Shown one piece after another: positions 7,799 to 15,717 of a DNA stretch of 24,410 nucleotides. The stretch is from DASSKP01 sp035695045 (GTDB lineage Bacteria; Actinomycetota; Actinomycetes; JAFAQI01), in the NCBI GenBank assembly GCA_035695045.1, contig DASSEX010000036.1, positions 1-24,410 of the forward strand. Direction: 5' to 3'. The notes below the pieces were generated by a model. It saw nothing but the letters and a program-made list of their open reading frames with translations, did not search any database and had not been told where the DNA came from. Each line of letters starts with the position of its first letter. Within the stretch, counting starts at the first letter, position 1. The position numbers were made by a program, and so were the translations under genes.

Positions 7799-8353
7799 TC
7801 AGTGCGCGCCGTGGCCCTGGCTGTGCTTTGCCGCTGCGGGTGCGTGCGACGTGCCGGCAGAGCTGTGCGCCGAGCCCTGACTGCTGCCACCACTCGCGTC
7901 GCCGGACTCCGGGTCGGTGGAGTCATTGCCGCTCTGCGAGTCCGAGGAGCCGCTGGTGGAGTCGCCCGAGCCACCCGCCGGCTTGCCGCAGTCGCTCTGG
8001 GCGGCGGCGGACACGGTCGCGCCGTGATCGGCGCCCTTGCCGTGGGCAGCGGAGCGAGCGACCGAGGAGACGTAGGCGCCGTGGTTCTTCACGCCGGCCG
8101 GGCAGCTGGGAGGCGTGACGGTCGGAGTCTGCGCGGCCGCACTCTCCGGGTCGGTGGTGTCCGGGGTGCTGGCGTCCGGGGTCTCCGGGGCGGCGCTGGC
8201 GTCCGTGGCCGTCTGCTGGACGGTCTGGTGCGACGCGGGCGCCACGTGGGTGAGAGCGACGGTTCCGCCGAGGCCGCCCGCCGCAAGCGCAGCACCGAGC
8301 AGCCCGGCGACCTTCGCCTTGGCCACGAGCGGGCTGATCCACTCGGGGAGCAT
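7799..8353 (-). CDS. Secreted or membrane-anchored hypothetical protein, Ser/Gly/His-rich tail
   Basis: A 184-residue protein of unknown function starting MLPEWISPLVAKAKVAGLLG, with one hydrophobic helix at about residues 14-34 that should act as a signal anchor. A Thr/Pro/Asp-rich stretch follows, then a short compact motif CPAGVKNHGAYVSSVAR...HGATVSAAAQSDCGK with two cysteines that could form a disulfide. I have a memory of this VKNHGxYVSSVA...SAAxSDCGK pattern in other actinobacterial exported proteins. The last 50 residues are low-complexity Ser/Gly/Asp and end with spaced histidines (AKHSQGHGAH). AGGAGG lies 6 nt before the ATG at 8353, which fixes the start. It lies between pepA (101 bp) and lpdA (93 bp) on the same strand and may have its own promoter. 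Extracytoplasmic location is inferred. Confidence 0.8.
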   Translation of the reverse strand: MLPEWISPLVAKAKVAGLLGAALAAGGLGGTVALTHVAPASHQTVQQTATDASAAPETPDASTPDTTDPESAAAQTPTVTPPSCPAGVKNHGAYVSSVARSAAHGKGADHGATVSAAAQSDCGKPAGGSGDSTSGSSDSQSGNDSTDPESGDASGGSSQGSAHSSAGTSHAPAAAKHSQGHGAH

Positions 8354-8454
8354 GGAGACCTCCTGGCGACGGGGCCACCCCGTCTTATCACTCTTCGGCC
8401 TGCCCGGAGTGACTTCTCGATGCTCCCTTCGGGTGGTTCGCGAACTGCCGCCCG

Positions 8455-9972
8455 CTACGTCCCGAGCTCTTCGAGGAGCTGGACCAGCGTCCGGACGGGC
8501 ACTCCTGTGCCGCCCTTCGGCGTGTAACCGTGCGGCTCGCCCTGGTTGAAGCTCGGGCCGGCGATGTCCAGATGCGCCCACTTCACGCCCTCGGGCACGA
8601 AGTCCTGGAGGAACAGCCCGGCCGTGAGCATGCCGCCGTTGCGCTCGCCGATGTTGGCGATGTCCGCGACCTCGGAGTCCAACGACTTGCGGAGCTCCTT
8701 GGGAAGCGGCATCGGCCAGGCCTGCTCACCGGCCGTCGACGCGGCGGCGACGATCTGCGAGCGCAGGTCGTCGTCGTTGCCCATCACGGCGTACACGTGC
8801 GCGCCCAGCGCGACGAGCTGCGCGCCGGTCAGGGTCGCGACGTCGATGATGTAGTCCGGTCCTTCCTCGCTCGCGCGGACCATCGCGTCGGCGAGGATCA
8901 GCCGGCCCTCGGCGTCGGTGTTGAGCACCTCGACCGTCTTGCCGCCGCGCATCGTCAGGACGTCCGACGGCCGGATCGCCTGGCCGCTCGGCATGTTCTC
9001 GGCCATCGGCGTCCAGCCGACGACGTTGACGTCAGGCTTCAGCCGCGCGACGGCGCACATCGTGGCGATGACCGAGGCAGCTCCGCCCATGTCGGACTTC
9101 ATCCACTCCATGCCGGCGGCCGGCTTCAGCGACAGGCCGCCGGAGTCGAACGTGATGCCCTTGCCGACCAGGTGCACCTTCGGCGCCTTCTTGCCGGCGG
9201 AGTACGCGATCCGCACGAGCTGTGGTGGTCGGGACGAACCCGCACCGACGCCGAGGATGCCGCCGTAGCCGCCCTTCTTGAGGGCCTTCTCGTCCAGGAC
9301 CTCGACGTCGAGACCGAGCGGGCGGCACGCGTCGACGGCTGCCTGGGCGAAGTCGGACGGCCGGAGATCGCCGGGTGCGGTGTTGACGAGGTCGCGGCAG
9401 AGCTGGACGGACTCGGCGATGACGGCGGCGCGGTCCACCGCGGCCTTCGCGACCTTGTCGCGCGGGTTCGGTACGACGAGAACCGTGCTCTGGACCGGGG
9501 GCCGAGCGGACTCGGCGCTCGCCGCGGTCCGGTATCGGGTGAAGGAGTAGGCGCCGAGATGCGCACCCTCCGCGACAGCACGCAGCTCCGGCTCACCCGG
9601 CTCACCGTTGACGCCTGCGAGCGCCGTCGCGACCCGCGCGGTGCCCGCGAGTGAGCGGATAGCCGCGCCGAGGCCGCGCCGCAACGTCTCGGGGTCGAAG
9701 CGCTGTCCCTTCGCCGGCGCCGGGCCGAGGCCCACGGCGACGACGGCGGGCGCAGTGACCGCGCCGAGCGACGCGAGCTTGGTCACCTCGCCGGCCGAAC
9801 CCTTGGCGCCGAGCGCGGTGAGTGCCGGGAGGAGTCGACGCTTGAAGGCCTTGTCGACGTCGCCGGCGCCAGGCGCCAGCTCGACCCCCGTGGCACCCTT
9901 CACGACGCCGATGACGATCGCGTCCGCCTTCACTTCGGACAGCGGTGTCTTGGTCAAGGAGAGGGTGGTCAT
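8455..9972 (-). CDS. pepA: Leucyl aminopeptidase (M17 family)
   Basis: A 505-residue cytosolic aminopeptidase that removes N-terminal residues from peptides using two divalent metal ions. The C-terminal catalytic domain shows the metal-binding and catalytic segments VGKGITFDSGGLSLKP, MKSDMGGAASVI and the family signature NTDAEGRLILADA. An N-terminal macro-like domain (MTTLSLTKTPLSEVKADAIV through about residue 160) precedes it, as usual for the family. The start at 9972 gives a normal family length; the open frame runs further upstream to 10890, but that part is antisense to gcvT. It is transcribed divergently from gcvT with 33 bp between the two start codons, the same pairing of neighbours as pepB/gcvT in M. 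tuberculosis. Confidence 0.95.
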   Translation of the reverse strand: MTTLSLTKTPLSEVKADAIVIGVVKGATGVELAPGAGDVDKAFKRRLLPALTALGAKGSAGEVTKLASLGAVTAPAVVAVGLGPAPAKGQRFDPETLRRGLGAAIRSLAGTARVATALAGVNGEPGEPELRAVAEGAHLGAYSFTRYRTAASAESARPPVQSTVLVVPNPRDKVAKAAVDRAAVIAESVQLCRDLVNTAPGDLRPSDFAQAAVDACRPLGLDVEVLDEKALKKGGYGGILGVGAGSSRPPQLVRIAYSAGKKAPKVHLVGKGITFDSGGLSLKPAAGMEWMKSDMGGAASVIATMCAVARLKPDVNVVGWTPMAENMPSGQAIRPSDVLTMRGGKTVEVLNTDAEGRLILADAMVRASEEGPDYIIDVATLTGAQLVALGAHVYAVMGNDDDLRSQIVAAASTAGEQAWPMPLPKELRKSLDSEVADIANIGERNGGMLTAGLFLQDFVPEGVKWAHLDIAGPSFNQGEPHGYTPKGGTGVPVRTLVQLLEELGT

Positions 9973-10005
9973 GACCCGCGATGCTATTCGGTAGCGTCGC
10001 CGGTC

Positions 10006-11088
10006 ATGGCTGCTGCGCTGCTTCGCTCGCCCATGCATGATCGCCATCTCGCGCTGGGCGCGCGGATGGCGGAGTTCGGCGGCTGGGAGATGCCGATCCA
10101 GTACTCCGGCGTGGTCGAGGAACACCTTGCGGTCCGGCAAGCAGTTGGTGTCTTCGACGTCAGCCATCTCGGCAATGCCAAGGTGAGCGGGCCCGGAGCG
10201 GTTGCCTTTCTCAACAGCTGTCTGACCAACGACCTCGACCGGATCGGCGAGTGGCAGGCGCAGTACACGTTGTGCTGCGACGACGCGACCGGCGGTGTCG
10301 TCGACGACCTCATCGTCTATCGCGGCGTCGCCGACGACCTGCATCTGGTGCCGAACGCGGCGAACACGTCGGAGGTGCTGCGGCGACTGCAGGCAGCGGC
10401 TCCGGCGGACATCGAGATCGTCAACCAGCACACCGACTTCGCGATCATCGCCGTGCAGGGGCCGCGGTCGGCCGATGTGCTGTCGGACATCGGTGTGAGG
10501 AGCGATCTCGACTACATGTCGTTCACCCGCGACGGCAGCGTGATCGTGTGCCGCACCGGCTACACCGGCGAGCACGGCTACGAGCTCGTCGTCCCGGCTG
10601 CCGAGGCGGCTGCTCTCTGGGACCGGATCGTCGCGGTCCTGCCGTCGTACGGCGGTCGGCCGTGCGGGCTGGGTGCACGCGACACGTTGCGGACCGAGAT
10701 GGGCTACCCCCTGCACGGCCAGGACCTCTCGCTCGACATCACGCCGGTGCAGGCGCGGTGCGGCTGGGCGGTCGGCTGGAAGAAGGACGTGTTCTGGGGT
10801 CGCGACGTGCTGCTCGCGGAGCGTGAGGCCGGTGCGCGACGTCTGCTGTGGGGTCTGCGCGCCGCGGACCGGGCGATCCCGCGCCCGCACATGGAGGTGC
10901 GCGCGGGTGACGACGTCGTCGGCGAGGTCACGAGCGGGACCTTCTCGCCGTCGCTGAAGGTCGGCATCGGTCTGGCGCTGCTCGACCGGGCGATCGCTGA
11001 AGGCGACACCGTCAACGTCGACATCCGTGGACGTTCCGCCGCCATGGAGGTCGTGAAGCCGCCCTTCGTGGAGTCACACGTCCGTTGA
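10006..11088 (+). CDS. gcvT: Aminomethyltransferase, glycine cleavage system T protein
   Basis: A 360-residue T protein of the glycine cleavage system. It takes the aminomethyl group from lipoylated H protein, releases ammonia and gives 5,10-methylene-tetrahydrofolate. Family segments in order are GARMAEFGGWEMPIQYSGVV, EEHLAVRQAVGVFDVSHLG, the folate/catalytic region GGVVDDLIVYR with VPNAANTSEVL, SFTRDGSVIVCRTGYTGEHGYE, LGARDTLRTEMGYPLHGQDL, and the C-terminal barrel ending KPPFVESHVR. The ATG at 10006 is followed immediately by family-like sequence; only 33 bp separate it from the divergent pepA start, so the promoter region is very short. gcvH and gcvP are not in the window; lpdA, the L protein, is close by on the other strand. 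Confidence 0.94.
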   Translation: MAAALLRSPMHDRHLALGARMAEFGGWEMPIQYSGVVEEHLAVRQAVGVFDVSHLGNAKVSGPGAVAFLNSCLTNDLDRIGEWQAQYTLCCDDATGGVVDDLIVYRGVADDLHLVPNAANTSEVLRRLQAAAPADIEIVNQHTDFAIIAVQGPRSADVLSDIGVRSDLDYMSFTRDGSVIVCRTGYTGEHGYELVVPAAEAAALWDRIVAVLPSYGGRPCGLGARDTLRTEMGYPLHGQDLSLDITPVQARCGWAVGWKKDVFWGRDVLLAEREAGARRLLWGLRAADRAIPRPHMEVRAGDDVVGEVTSGTFSPSLKVGIGLALLDRAIAEGDTVNVDIRGRSAAMEVVKPPFVESHVR

Positions 11089-11600
11089 GCACGGTCGATC
11101 GCGTGCTGCTCGTCGGGATGATGGGCGCGGGCAAGACGACGGTCGGCCGGGAGCTGGGCATCCGTCTCGGCTGGCCCTATCTCGACAACGACGAGCTGCT
11201 CGAACGAGCGGTCGGCAAGGAGACCCGTCGTGTGCAGGAGGAGGATGGCGAGGCCGCGCTGCGCCGCGCAGAGTCGGTCGCACTGACGATGGCACTGACG
11301 GCCGCGGGACCGTTGGTTGCGTCGGTCGCCGGTGGTGTCGTCACCAAGCCGCTCGACTGCGACCGGTTACGCAGTGGCGGCTACGTCGTGTGGCTACGCG
11401 GCTCGATCCGCACGCTGGCGGAGCGCGTCGAAGGCACCGACCGGCCCTGGGTCGGCGAGGATCCGGACCGGGTGCTCACCGAGCTGTACGCCGGCCGGGC
11501 CCACCTCTACGAATCTGTGGCGTCGCTGATCGTCGACGTCGACGAGTTGCCCGCCGAACGTCTCGCGGACCTCATCTCCTCCCACGTCAGCCGGTGCTGA
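11085..11600 (+). CDS. Shikimate kinase-like P-loop kinase
   Basis: A 171-residue small-molecule kinase of the shikimate kinase/gluconate kinase group. Walker A is GMMGAGKTTVG (residues 11-21). The acidic substrate/Mg motif is DND (about 34-36), an arginine pair follows in GEAALRRAES, a lid arginine lies in GTDRPWVG, and the C-terminal RAHLYESVASLIVD matches the adenine/substrate region RxxLYxxxA of AroK. The usual GGG shikimate-contact motif reads AGG here, so phosphorylation of shikimate is likely but not certain, and no other aro gene is near. The TTG start at 11085 overlaps the gcvT stop (TTGA), giving translational coupling; an in-frame GTG at 11103 would cut off the first strand of the fold. 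The 3' end overlaps the convergent DUF421 gene by 14 bp. Confidence 0.85.
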   Translation: MSTVDRVLLVGMMGAGKTTVGRELGIRLGWPYLDNDELLERAVGKETRRVQEEDGEAALRRAESVALTMALTAAGPLVASVAGGVVTKPLDCDRLRSGGYVVWLRGSIRTLAERVEGTDRPWVGEDPDRVLTELYAGRAHLYESVASLIVDVDELPAERLADLISSHVSRC

Positions 11601-12144
11601 GCTGCTTCTCGATCCTGGTGATCGCGACAGCCAGTGCCGCGATGTCCGCCTTGGTCGCGGGCCGGGCTTCGGCTTTGAGGTCGACGACGACTGTGCCGCC
11701 GATGTCGAGAGTCGCCTTCTCCAGCGTCGTCTCGTCGCTGGCGCCCTGGCGGCGGATGGCTGCGTCGACGTCCGATCGACGTAGTCCCTCTCGCCTCAGC
11801 GCCTTGTCGACGTACTTGCCGTCGTCGATGAGGACTGTCGGCGTTCCCTCGAAGATTCGCTCGACCGTCGGGTTGGCGGCGGTGACGCGGACGACGATCG
11901 CGTTCACGGCGACGAGGACGGTGGCGGCGTAGATCCCGCCGATGAGCGAGTTGTCGTTGCCGATGACGGCGTTCTGGACCACGTTGCTGAGCAGCAGCAT
12001 GACGACGAGGTCGAAGGTGTTGAGCTGCGCGAGGTCGCGCTTGCCGGCGACACGGAGGAGCACGGCGATCGCGGCGTACACCGCGACCGTGCGGATCGTC
12101 TTCTCCAGGAACGACAGGTCGAGGTGCGTCAGCGCGTGTGTCAT
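11587..12144 (-). CDS. DUF421 (YetF-like) membrane protein
   Basis: A 185-residue protein with two to three N-terminal membrane helices (VAVYAAIAVLLRVAG, LVVMLLLSNVVQNAVIG, GGIYAATVLVAVNAIVV) and a C-terminal soluble domain. The hallmark segments RVAGKRDLAQLNTFDLVV, GTPTVLIDDGKYV and LRREGLRRSDVDAAIRRQG identify the DUF421/YetF family, whose role is poorly understood and has been linked to envelope or stress functions in Bacillus. The start MTHALTHLD at 12144 directly precedes the first helix; there is no clear ribosome binding site. It begins 35 bp after the ECF S-component stop codon on the same strand, so it may be a passenger of the riboswitch-controlled operon, though no ATGA overlap links it. 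The 3' end overlaps the convergent kinase gene. Confidence 0.85.
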   Translation of the reverse strand: MTHALTHLDLSFLEKTIRTVAVYAAIAVLLRVAGKRDLAQLNTFDLVVMLLLSNVVQNAVIGNDNSLIGGIYAATVLVAVNAIVVRVTAANPTVERIFEGTPTVLIDDGKYVDKALRREGLRRSDVDAAIRRQGASDETTLEKATLDIGGTVVVDLKAEARPATKADIAALAVAITRIEKQLSTG

Positions 12145-12179
12145 GGCGTCAGCATGGCGCGACAGGTGGCACTCGCGGG

Positions 12180-12989
12180 CTAGTCGAACCGCACCGGCGC
12201 GTCGAACGCGACCCGGCGAGCGACCCGTCGTAGTGCGGTCATCACCGGCGCCGCGAACAGCAGCACGAGCACGACGTTGCCCACGGCTGCCGGGACGTCG
12301 AAGCCGAGCGATGTCGTGATGTCGAAGCGCCACCAGTGCTGCAGGTTGGTTGCGACCGACGCGTGCGGAAGGAACGCGATCTGATGCGGGTAGTAGCGCG
12401 CGAACGGCCAGAACGACAGGTTGAGCAACGCGCCGTAGAGCAGCGCGGCGACACCGGCGTAGCACGCCACCATGAACACTTCGCGGCGACCACGCAGGCG
12501 GGGGAGAGAACCTGCGCCGAGACCCACCCAGCCGGCGCCGATCATCTGGAACGGCAGCCAAGGACCCACGCCCGCCGTCAGCAGAGCCGACGCGAACAGA
12601 GCGAGTGACCCGAGACAGAAGCCGAACCCACGGCCGAACACGCGTCCGCCGCAGACGATCAGCAGGTAGACGAAGGTGAAGCCGGTGCCGCCGCCGGACA
12701 GCGGCCGCAGTGCCGCGTCGACACCGGCGAGGATGCCGAGGACGGCCACCGCCTTCGCGTCCAGCACGCCGTCGGAGAGCTCGGCGTAGAGCACGGCGAG
12801 TGCGAGCGGCAGCAGGCCCGCGAACAGCCAGGGTGCGTCGCTGCTGTGCGTCGCGAGAAGCGACGGGTCGAGAATCGGCCAGAAGAACGCGGCCAGCCCG
12901 AGCACGGTCACTGCGGCGAGCGCAGCGGACGAACGCAGGTGCAGCCGCACTGCCCCCGGCACCCGTGCCCCCAGCGTCTCCGCGGTCAT
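12180..12989 (-). CDS. ECF transporter S-component (substrate-binding membrane subunit), probably for cobalamin
   Basis: A 269-residue polytopic protein with about six to seven hydrophobic segments (for example LAAVTVLGLAAFFWPIL, LFAGLLPLALAVLYAEL, VAVLGILAGVDAALRPL, FTFVYLLIVCGGRVFG, LFASALLTAGVGPWLPF, GNVVLVLLFAAPVMTAL). GRGFGFCLGSLALFASALLTAG and GPWLPFQMIGAGWVGLGAG have the Gly/Ala-rich helices and FQMIGAGWVG pattern seen in S-components of energy-coupling-factor importers. It is the last of four genes linked by ATGA overlaps to EcfT and the fused EcfA, so it should complete that transporter. Substrate assignment rests on the cobalamin riboswitch at the head of the operon, not on a residue motif. 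Other corrinoids or corrinoid precursors remain possible. I do not assign a cbr/cbl symbol because I cannot compare it with known B12 S-components. Confidence 0.85.
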   Translation of the reverse strand: MTAETLGARVPGAVRLHLRSSAALAAVTVLGLAAFFWPILDPSLLATHSSDAPWLFAGLLPLALAVLYAELSDGVLDAKAVAVLGILAGVDAALRPLSGGGTGFTFVYLLIVCGGRVFGRGFGFCLGSLALFASALLTAGVGPWLPFQMIGAGWVGLGAGSLPRLRGRREVFMVACYAGVAALLYGALLNLSFWPFARYYPHQIAFLPHASVATNLQHWWRFDITTSLGFDVPAAVGNVVLVLLFAAPVMTALRRVARRVAFDAPVRFD

Positions 12990-14590
12990 CCGGCGAGCGC
13001 CGCTGCGACGTCGCGGACCGTGAGCCACGGCTGCGGAGCGAGGATCTTCGCGACCTGTGGTGCGAAGAGAGGCGACGAGACTGCGATGTCGCGCGCAGGG
13101 CCGTCCGCGACGACCTCACCGTCGGCCAGGACGACGATGCGGTCGGCGAGCTCGGCGGCGAGCTCGACGTCATGCGTGGCAAGCACGACCGCATGCTGCT
13201 TCAGCGCCAGCTCACGGAGGACGTCGACCAGCTCGCGCTTTGCCGGATAGTCGAGACCACGTGTCGGCTCGTCGAGGGCGACGACCGCAGGTGAGGACGC
13301 GAGGATCACCGAGAGGGCCAGTGCCAGTCGCTGTCCCTCGGAGAGGTCGCGCGGGTGGGTCGCGTCGTCGACGCCCGGTGCGAGCCGGTCGAGCAGCCGC
13401 CGGGTCGTCCCCGGCTCTGCGGACGCATCGCGGTCGGCGTCGCGGCACTCGGCGTCGACGCGCTGGGCCCAGAGAACGTCCACCGGCTCGCTCGGCACCA
13501 GTCCCACCCGCCGTACGACGTCCCGCGGCGGCCGGCCGTGCGTGACGTCGCCGGCCACGTCGACCGTTCCCGACTCCGTCGGACGCAGACCCGACAGCAC
13601 CCCGAGCAACGTCGACTTCCCGGCTCCGTTGCGGCCCATCACCGCGACGACTTCGCCGCGGGCGATCGACAGGTCGATGCGGCGAAGCGCCGGCACGCCG
13701 TCGTACGACGCGCTGACGTTGCGCAGGCGCACGACTTCGGAGCCGCCTGACGCTCGGGTGGCGGCCGGCCGTAGCGGCGCGAGGCGCTCGCGGAGCGGCG
13801 ACGCGGCACGGCGCGCATCGCGCACGGACAGAGGCAGCGGCGACCAGCCGGCGAGCCGGCCGAGCTCGACGACGGGCGGCGCGACGGGCGTGGTCTGCAG
13901 GACGTCTGCCGGCGCGCCGCTCACGACCTCGGCGCCGGGGGCGGGCACGTGCACGACTCGGTCGGCGTACTGCACCACGCGCTCGAGCCGGTGCTCGGCG
14001 AGCACGACGGTGACCCCGAGGTCGTGCACGAGTCGCGTGAGGGCGGCGAGCACGTCCTCGGCGGCGCCGGGGTCGAGGGCTGACGTCGGCTCGTCGAGCA
14101 CGAGCACCCTCGGCGACGACGTCAGCACGGACCCGATCGCGACGCGCTGCTGCTGGCCGGCAGACAGGGAGAGCAGCGGGCGGTCTCGCACGTCCGACAG
14201 GCCGAGGAGGTCGAGTGCCTCCTCCACCCGGCGGCGCATCGTCGGCGGTGCGACACCGAGCGACTCCATGCCGTAGGCGAGCTCGTCCTCGACCGTGTCG
14301 GTGACGAACCCGGCGAGCGGTTCCTGCCCGACGAAACCGACGACGTCGGCAAGGTCGCGGGGCCGGTGCTCACGTGTGTCGCGACCGTCGACGATGACGC
14401 GGCCGCTCAACGTGCCGCCGGTGAAGTGCGGGACCAGACCGTTGATGCAGCGCAACAGTGTCGACTTGCCCGACCCGGTGCGCCCGACGACGAGACACAG
14501 CTCGCCTTCCGCGATCGTCAGGTCGACCTCGCGCAGCACGGGTCCGGGCGCGTCCGGATAGGTGAGGGTCACCCGGTCGAAGCGGATCAT
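12986..14590 (-). CDS. ECF transporter fused ATPase, two ABC domains (EcfA-EcfA')
   Basis: A 534-residue protein with two tandem nucleotide-binding domains that power the importer from the cytoplasmic face. Domain 1: Walker A GRTGSGKSTLL (about 36-46), Q-loop VGQEP (Q89), signature LSAGQQQR (about 142-149), Walker B VLVLDEPTSALD (about 162-173), H-loop AEH (H200). Domain 2: Walker A GRNGAGKSTLL (about 319-329), signature LSEGQ (about 416-420), Walker B VVALDEPTRGLD, H-loop THD (H473). In domain 2 the segment where the Q-loop glutamine belongs reads LVPSEP, so that glutamine seems to be missing. The arrangement replaces the usual separate EcfA1/EcfA2 pair. The start ATG overlaps the EcfT stop codon and its stop overlaps the S-component start, both as ATGA. 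A much longer frame extends upstream to 16549, but that part is the wrong frame of ecfT and the DUF4430 gene. Confidence 0.93.
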   Translation of the reverse strand: MIRFDRVTLTYPDAPGPVLREVDLTIAEGELCLVVGRTGSGKSTLLRCINGLVPHFTGGTLSGRVIVDGRDTREHRPRDLADVVGFVGQEPLAGFVTDTVEDELAYGMESLGVAPPTMRRRVEEALDLLGLSDVRDRPLLSLSAGQQQRVAIGSVLTSSPRVLVLDEPTSALDPGAAEDVLAALTRLVHDLGVTVVLAEHRLERVVQYADRVVHVPAPGAEVVSGAPADVLQTTPVAPPVVELGRLAGWSPLPLSVRDARRAASPLRERLAPLRPAATRASGGSEVVRLRNVSASYDGVPALRRIDLSIARGEVVAVMGRNGAGKSTLLGVLSGLRPTESGTVDVAGDVTHGRPPRDVVRRVGLVPSEPVDVLWAQRVDAECRDADRDASAEPGTTRRLLDRLAPGVDDATHPRDLSEGQRLALALSVILASSPAVVALDEPTRGLDYPAKRELVDVLRELALKQHAVVLATHDVELAAELADRIVVLADGEVVADGPARDIAVSSPLFAPQVAKILAPQPWLTVRDVAAALAG

Positions 14591-15717
14591 CGGGTCGCCA
14601 TCGCCGGGTCCGGCCGCAGCGACGCTGTCGACGTACGACGTCCTGTCGCCGCCGGGAGGGGCGGCGCGACAAATGCCGGCAGGACTGCAAGGGCGACGGC
14701 CAGCAGCGCGGGAAGCGGCATCGCCGGCAGCCGCGGTGGACTCGTCGACGGGAACAACTGCGTCGGCGTGCCGAACGCGAGCACGACGACCGACGCGAGC
14801 CCGGACATCACGACGAGCCATTCCGGCCATCGCCAGGGGTCGGGGCGGTAGCGCGTCCGGCCGCCGCGCCGCGCACCTGCGACGAGTCCGACCGCGACGA
14901 GCATCGCGCCGACACCCAGCAGCGGCACACCGAGGACCGCCGGGGCGGAGGTGTCGACGAGCGCGTAGCTGCTTGCGGCAACGGCCGTCGCACCACCGAT
15001 GACGCAGAGCGCGACGACGACTCGAGTGTGGCGAGAGGTCGCTGCTCGGCGGCCGAAGCCGCGGGCATCCATGGCGGCAGCCAGGTCGACCGAGCGTTCG
15101 AGGGCGCCTTCGAGGACGGGCACCGCGAGGCCGCGCAGGCTCCGCAACCCTCGATCGCGGCGCCCACGCAGCCGTCGCGCGCCGCGAAGTCGCGCGACCG
15201 ATGCCACGGCTTGCGGCGCGAACGACAGTGCGACGGTGACGGCGACGCCGGCTTCCTGCACAGCGCTGGGCAACGACTTCAGCAACCGTCGCGGGCTCGT
15301 CAACGTGTTGGCTGCGCCCACGCACAGCAGGATGACGGCCAGCCGCATGCCGTCGTATCCGGCAGCGAGTACGCCGTCTAACGACACGGGACCGCCGAGC
15401 CGGACGCCGGCCATCCATCCCGGCAGGGCGATGCTGGGCAACGTCACGAGCACATGCGTGCCCCCGCCGGTGCCGAGGAGCGCGAAGAGCACGACGCGGA
15501 TCGCGATCGCCACCAGGCCGACGCGCAGGAAGACGACGTAGGCGCGGCTCCACGGTGAGGGTGGCCGTCGCGACGCCACGACGAATGCCGTCGCCGTGAC
15601 GAGCAGCAGGAGGACGAGCGGGTTGGTCGTGCGGCTGGCGGCGACCGCGACTGCCGTCGCCCAGCCCCACCAGGCAGCCGGATGCAGCAGTCGTGGCTGC
15701 CGGGGCACCGTGGTCAT
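14587..15717 (-). CDS. ECF transporter transmembrane component EcfT
   Basis: A 376-residue membrane protein that couples the ATPases to the S-component. The N-terminus (MTTVPRQPRLLHPAAWWGWATAV) leads into several helices, including NPLVLLLLVTATAFVVA, YVVFLRVGLVAIAIRVVLFA and LAVILLCVGAANTL. The cytoplasmic coupling region LLKSLPSAVQEAGVAVTVAL...ARRLRGRRDRGLRSLRG is followed by AMDARGFGRR, which holds the Ala-Arg-Gly signature of EcfT coupling helices. Extra C-terminal helices make it longer than the 250-280 residues common for EcfT. The start is placed at 15717 because its ATG overlaps the stop codon of the DUF4430 gene (ATGA); the open frame continues to 16158 only as an antisense/alternate frame of that gene. 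Its stop overlaps the ATPase start in the same way. Confidence 0.9.
   Translation of the reverse strand: MTTVPRQPRLLHPAAWWGWATAVAVAASRTTNPLVLLLLVTATAFVVASRRPPSPWSRAYVVFLRVGLVAIAIRVVLFALLGTGGGTHVLVTLPSIALPGWMAGVRLGGPVSLDGVLAAGYDGMRLAVILLCVGAANTLTSPRRLLKSLPSAVQEAGVAVTVALSFAPQAVASVARLRGARRLRGRRDRGLRSLRGLAVPVLEGALERSVDLAAAMDARGFGRRAATSRHTRVVVALCVIGGATAVAASSYALVDTSAPAVLGVPLLGVGAMLVAVGLVAGARRGGRTRYRPDPWRWPEWLVVMSGLASVVVLAFGTPTQLFPSTSPPRLPAMPLPALLAVALAVLPAFVAPPLPAATGRRTSTASLRPDPAMATR

Noticed and set aside
9973..10890. Extension of the pepA frame to 811 residues
   Set aside because: The added part is antisense to gcvT and is not aminopeptidase-like; family length is reached from 9972.
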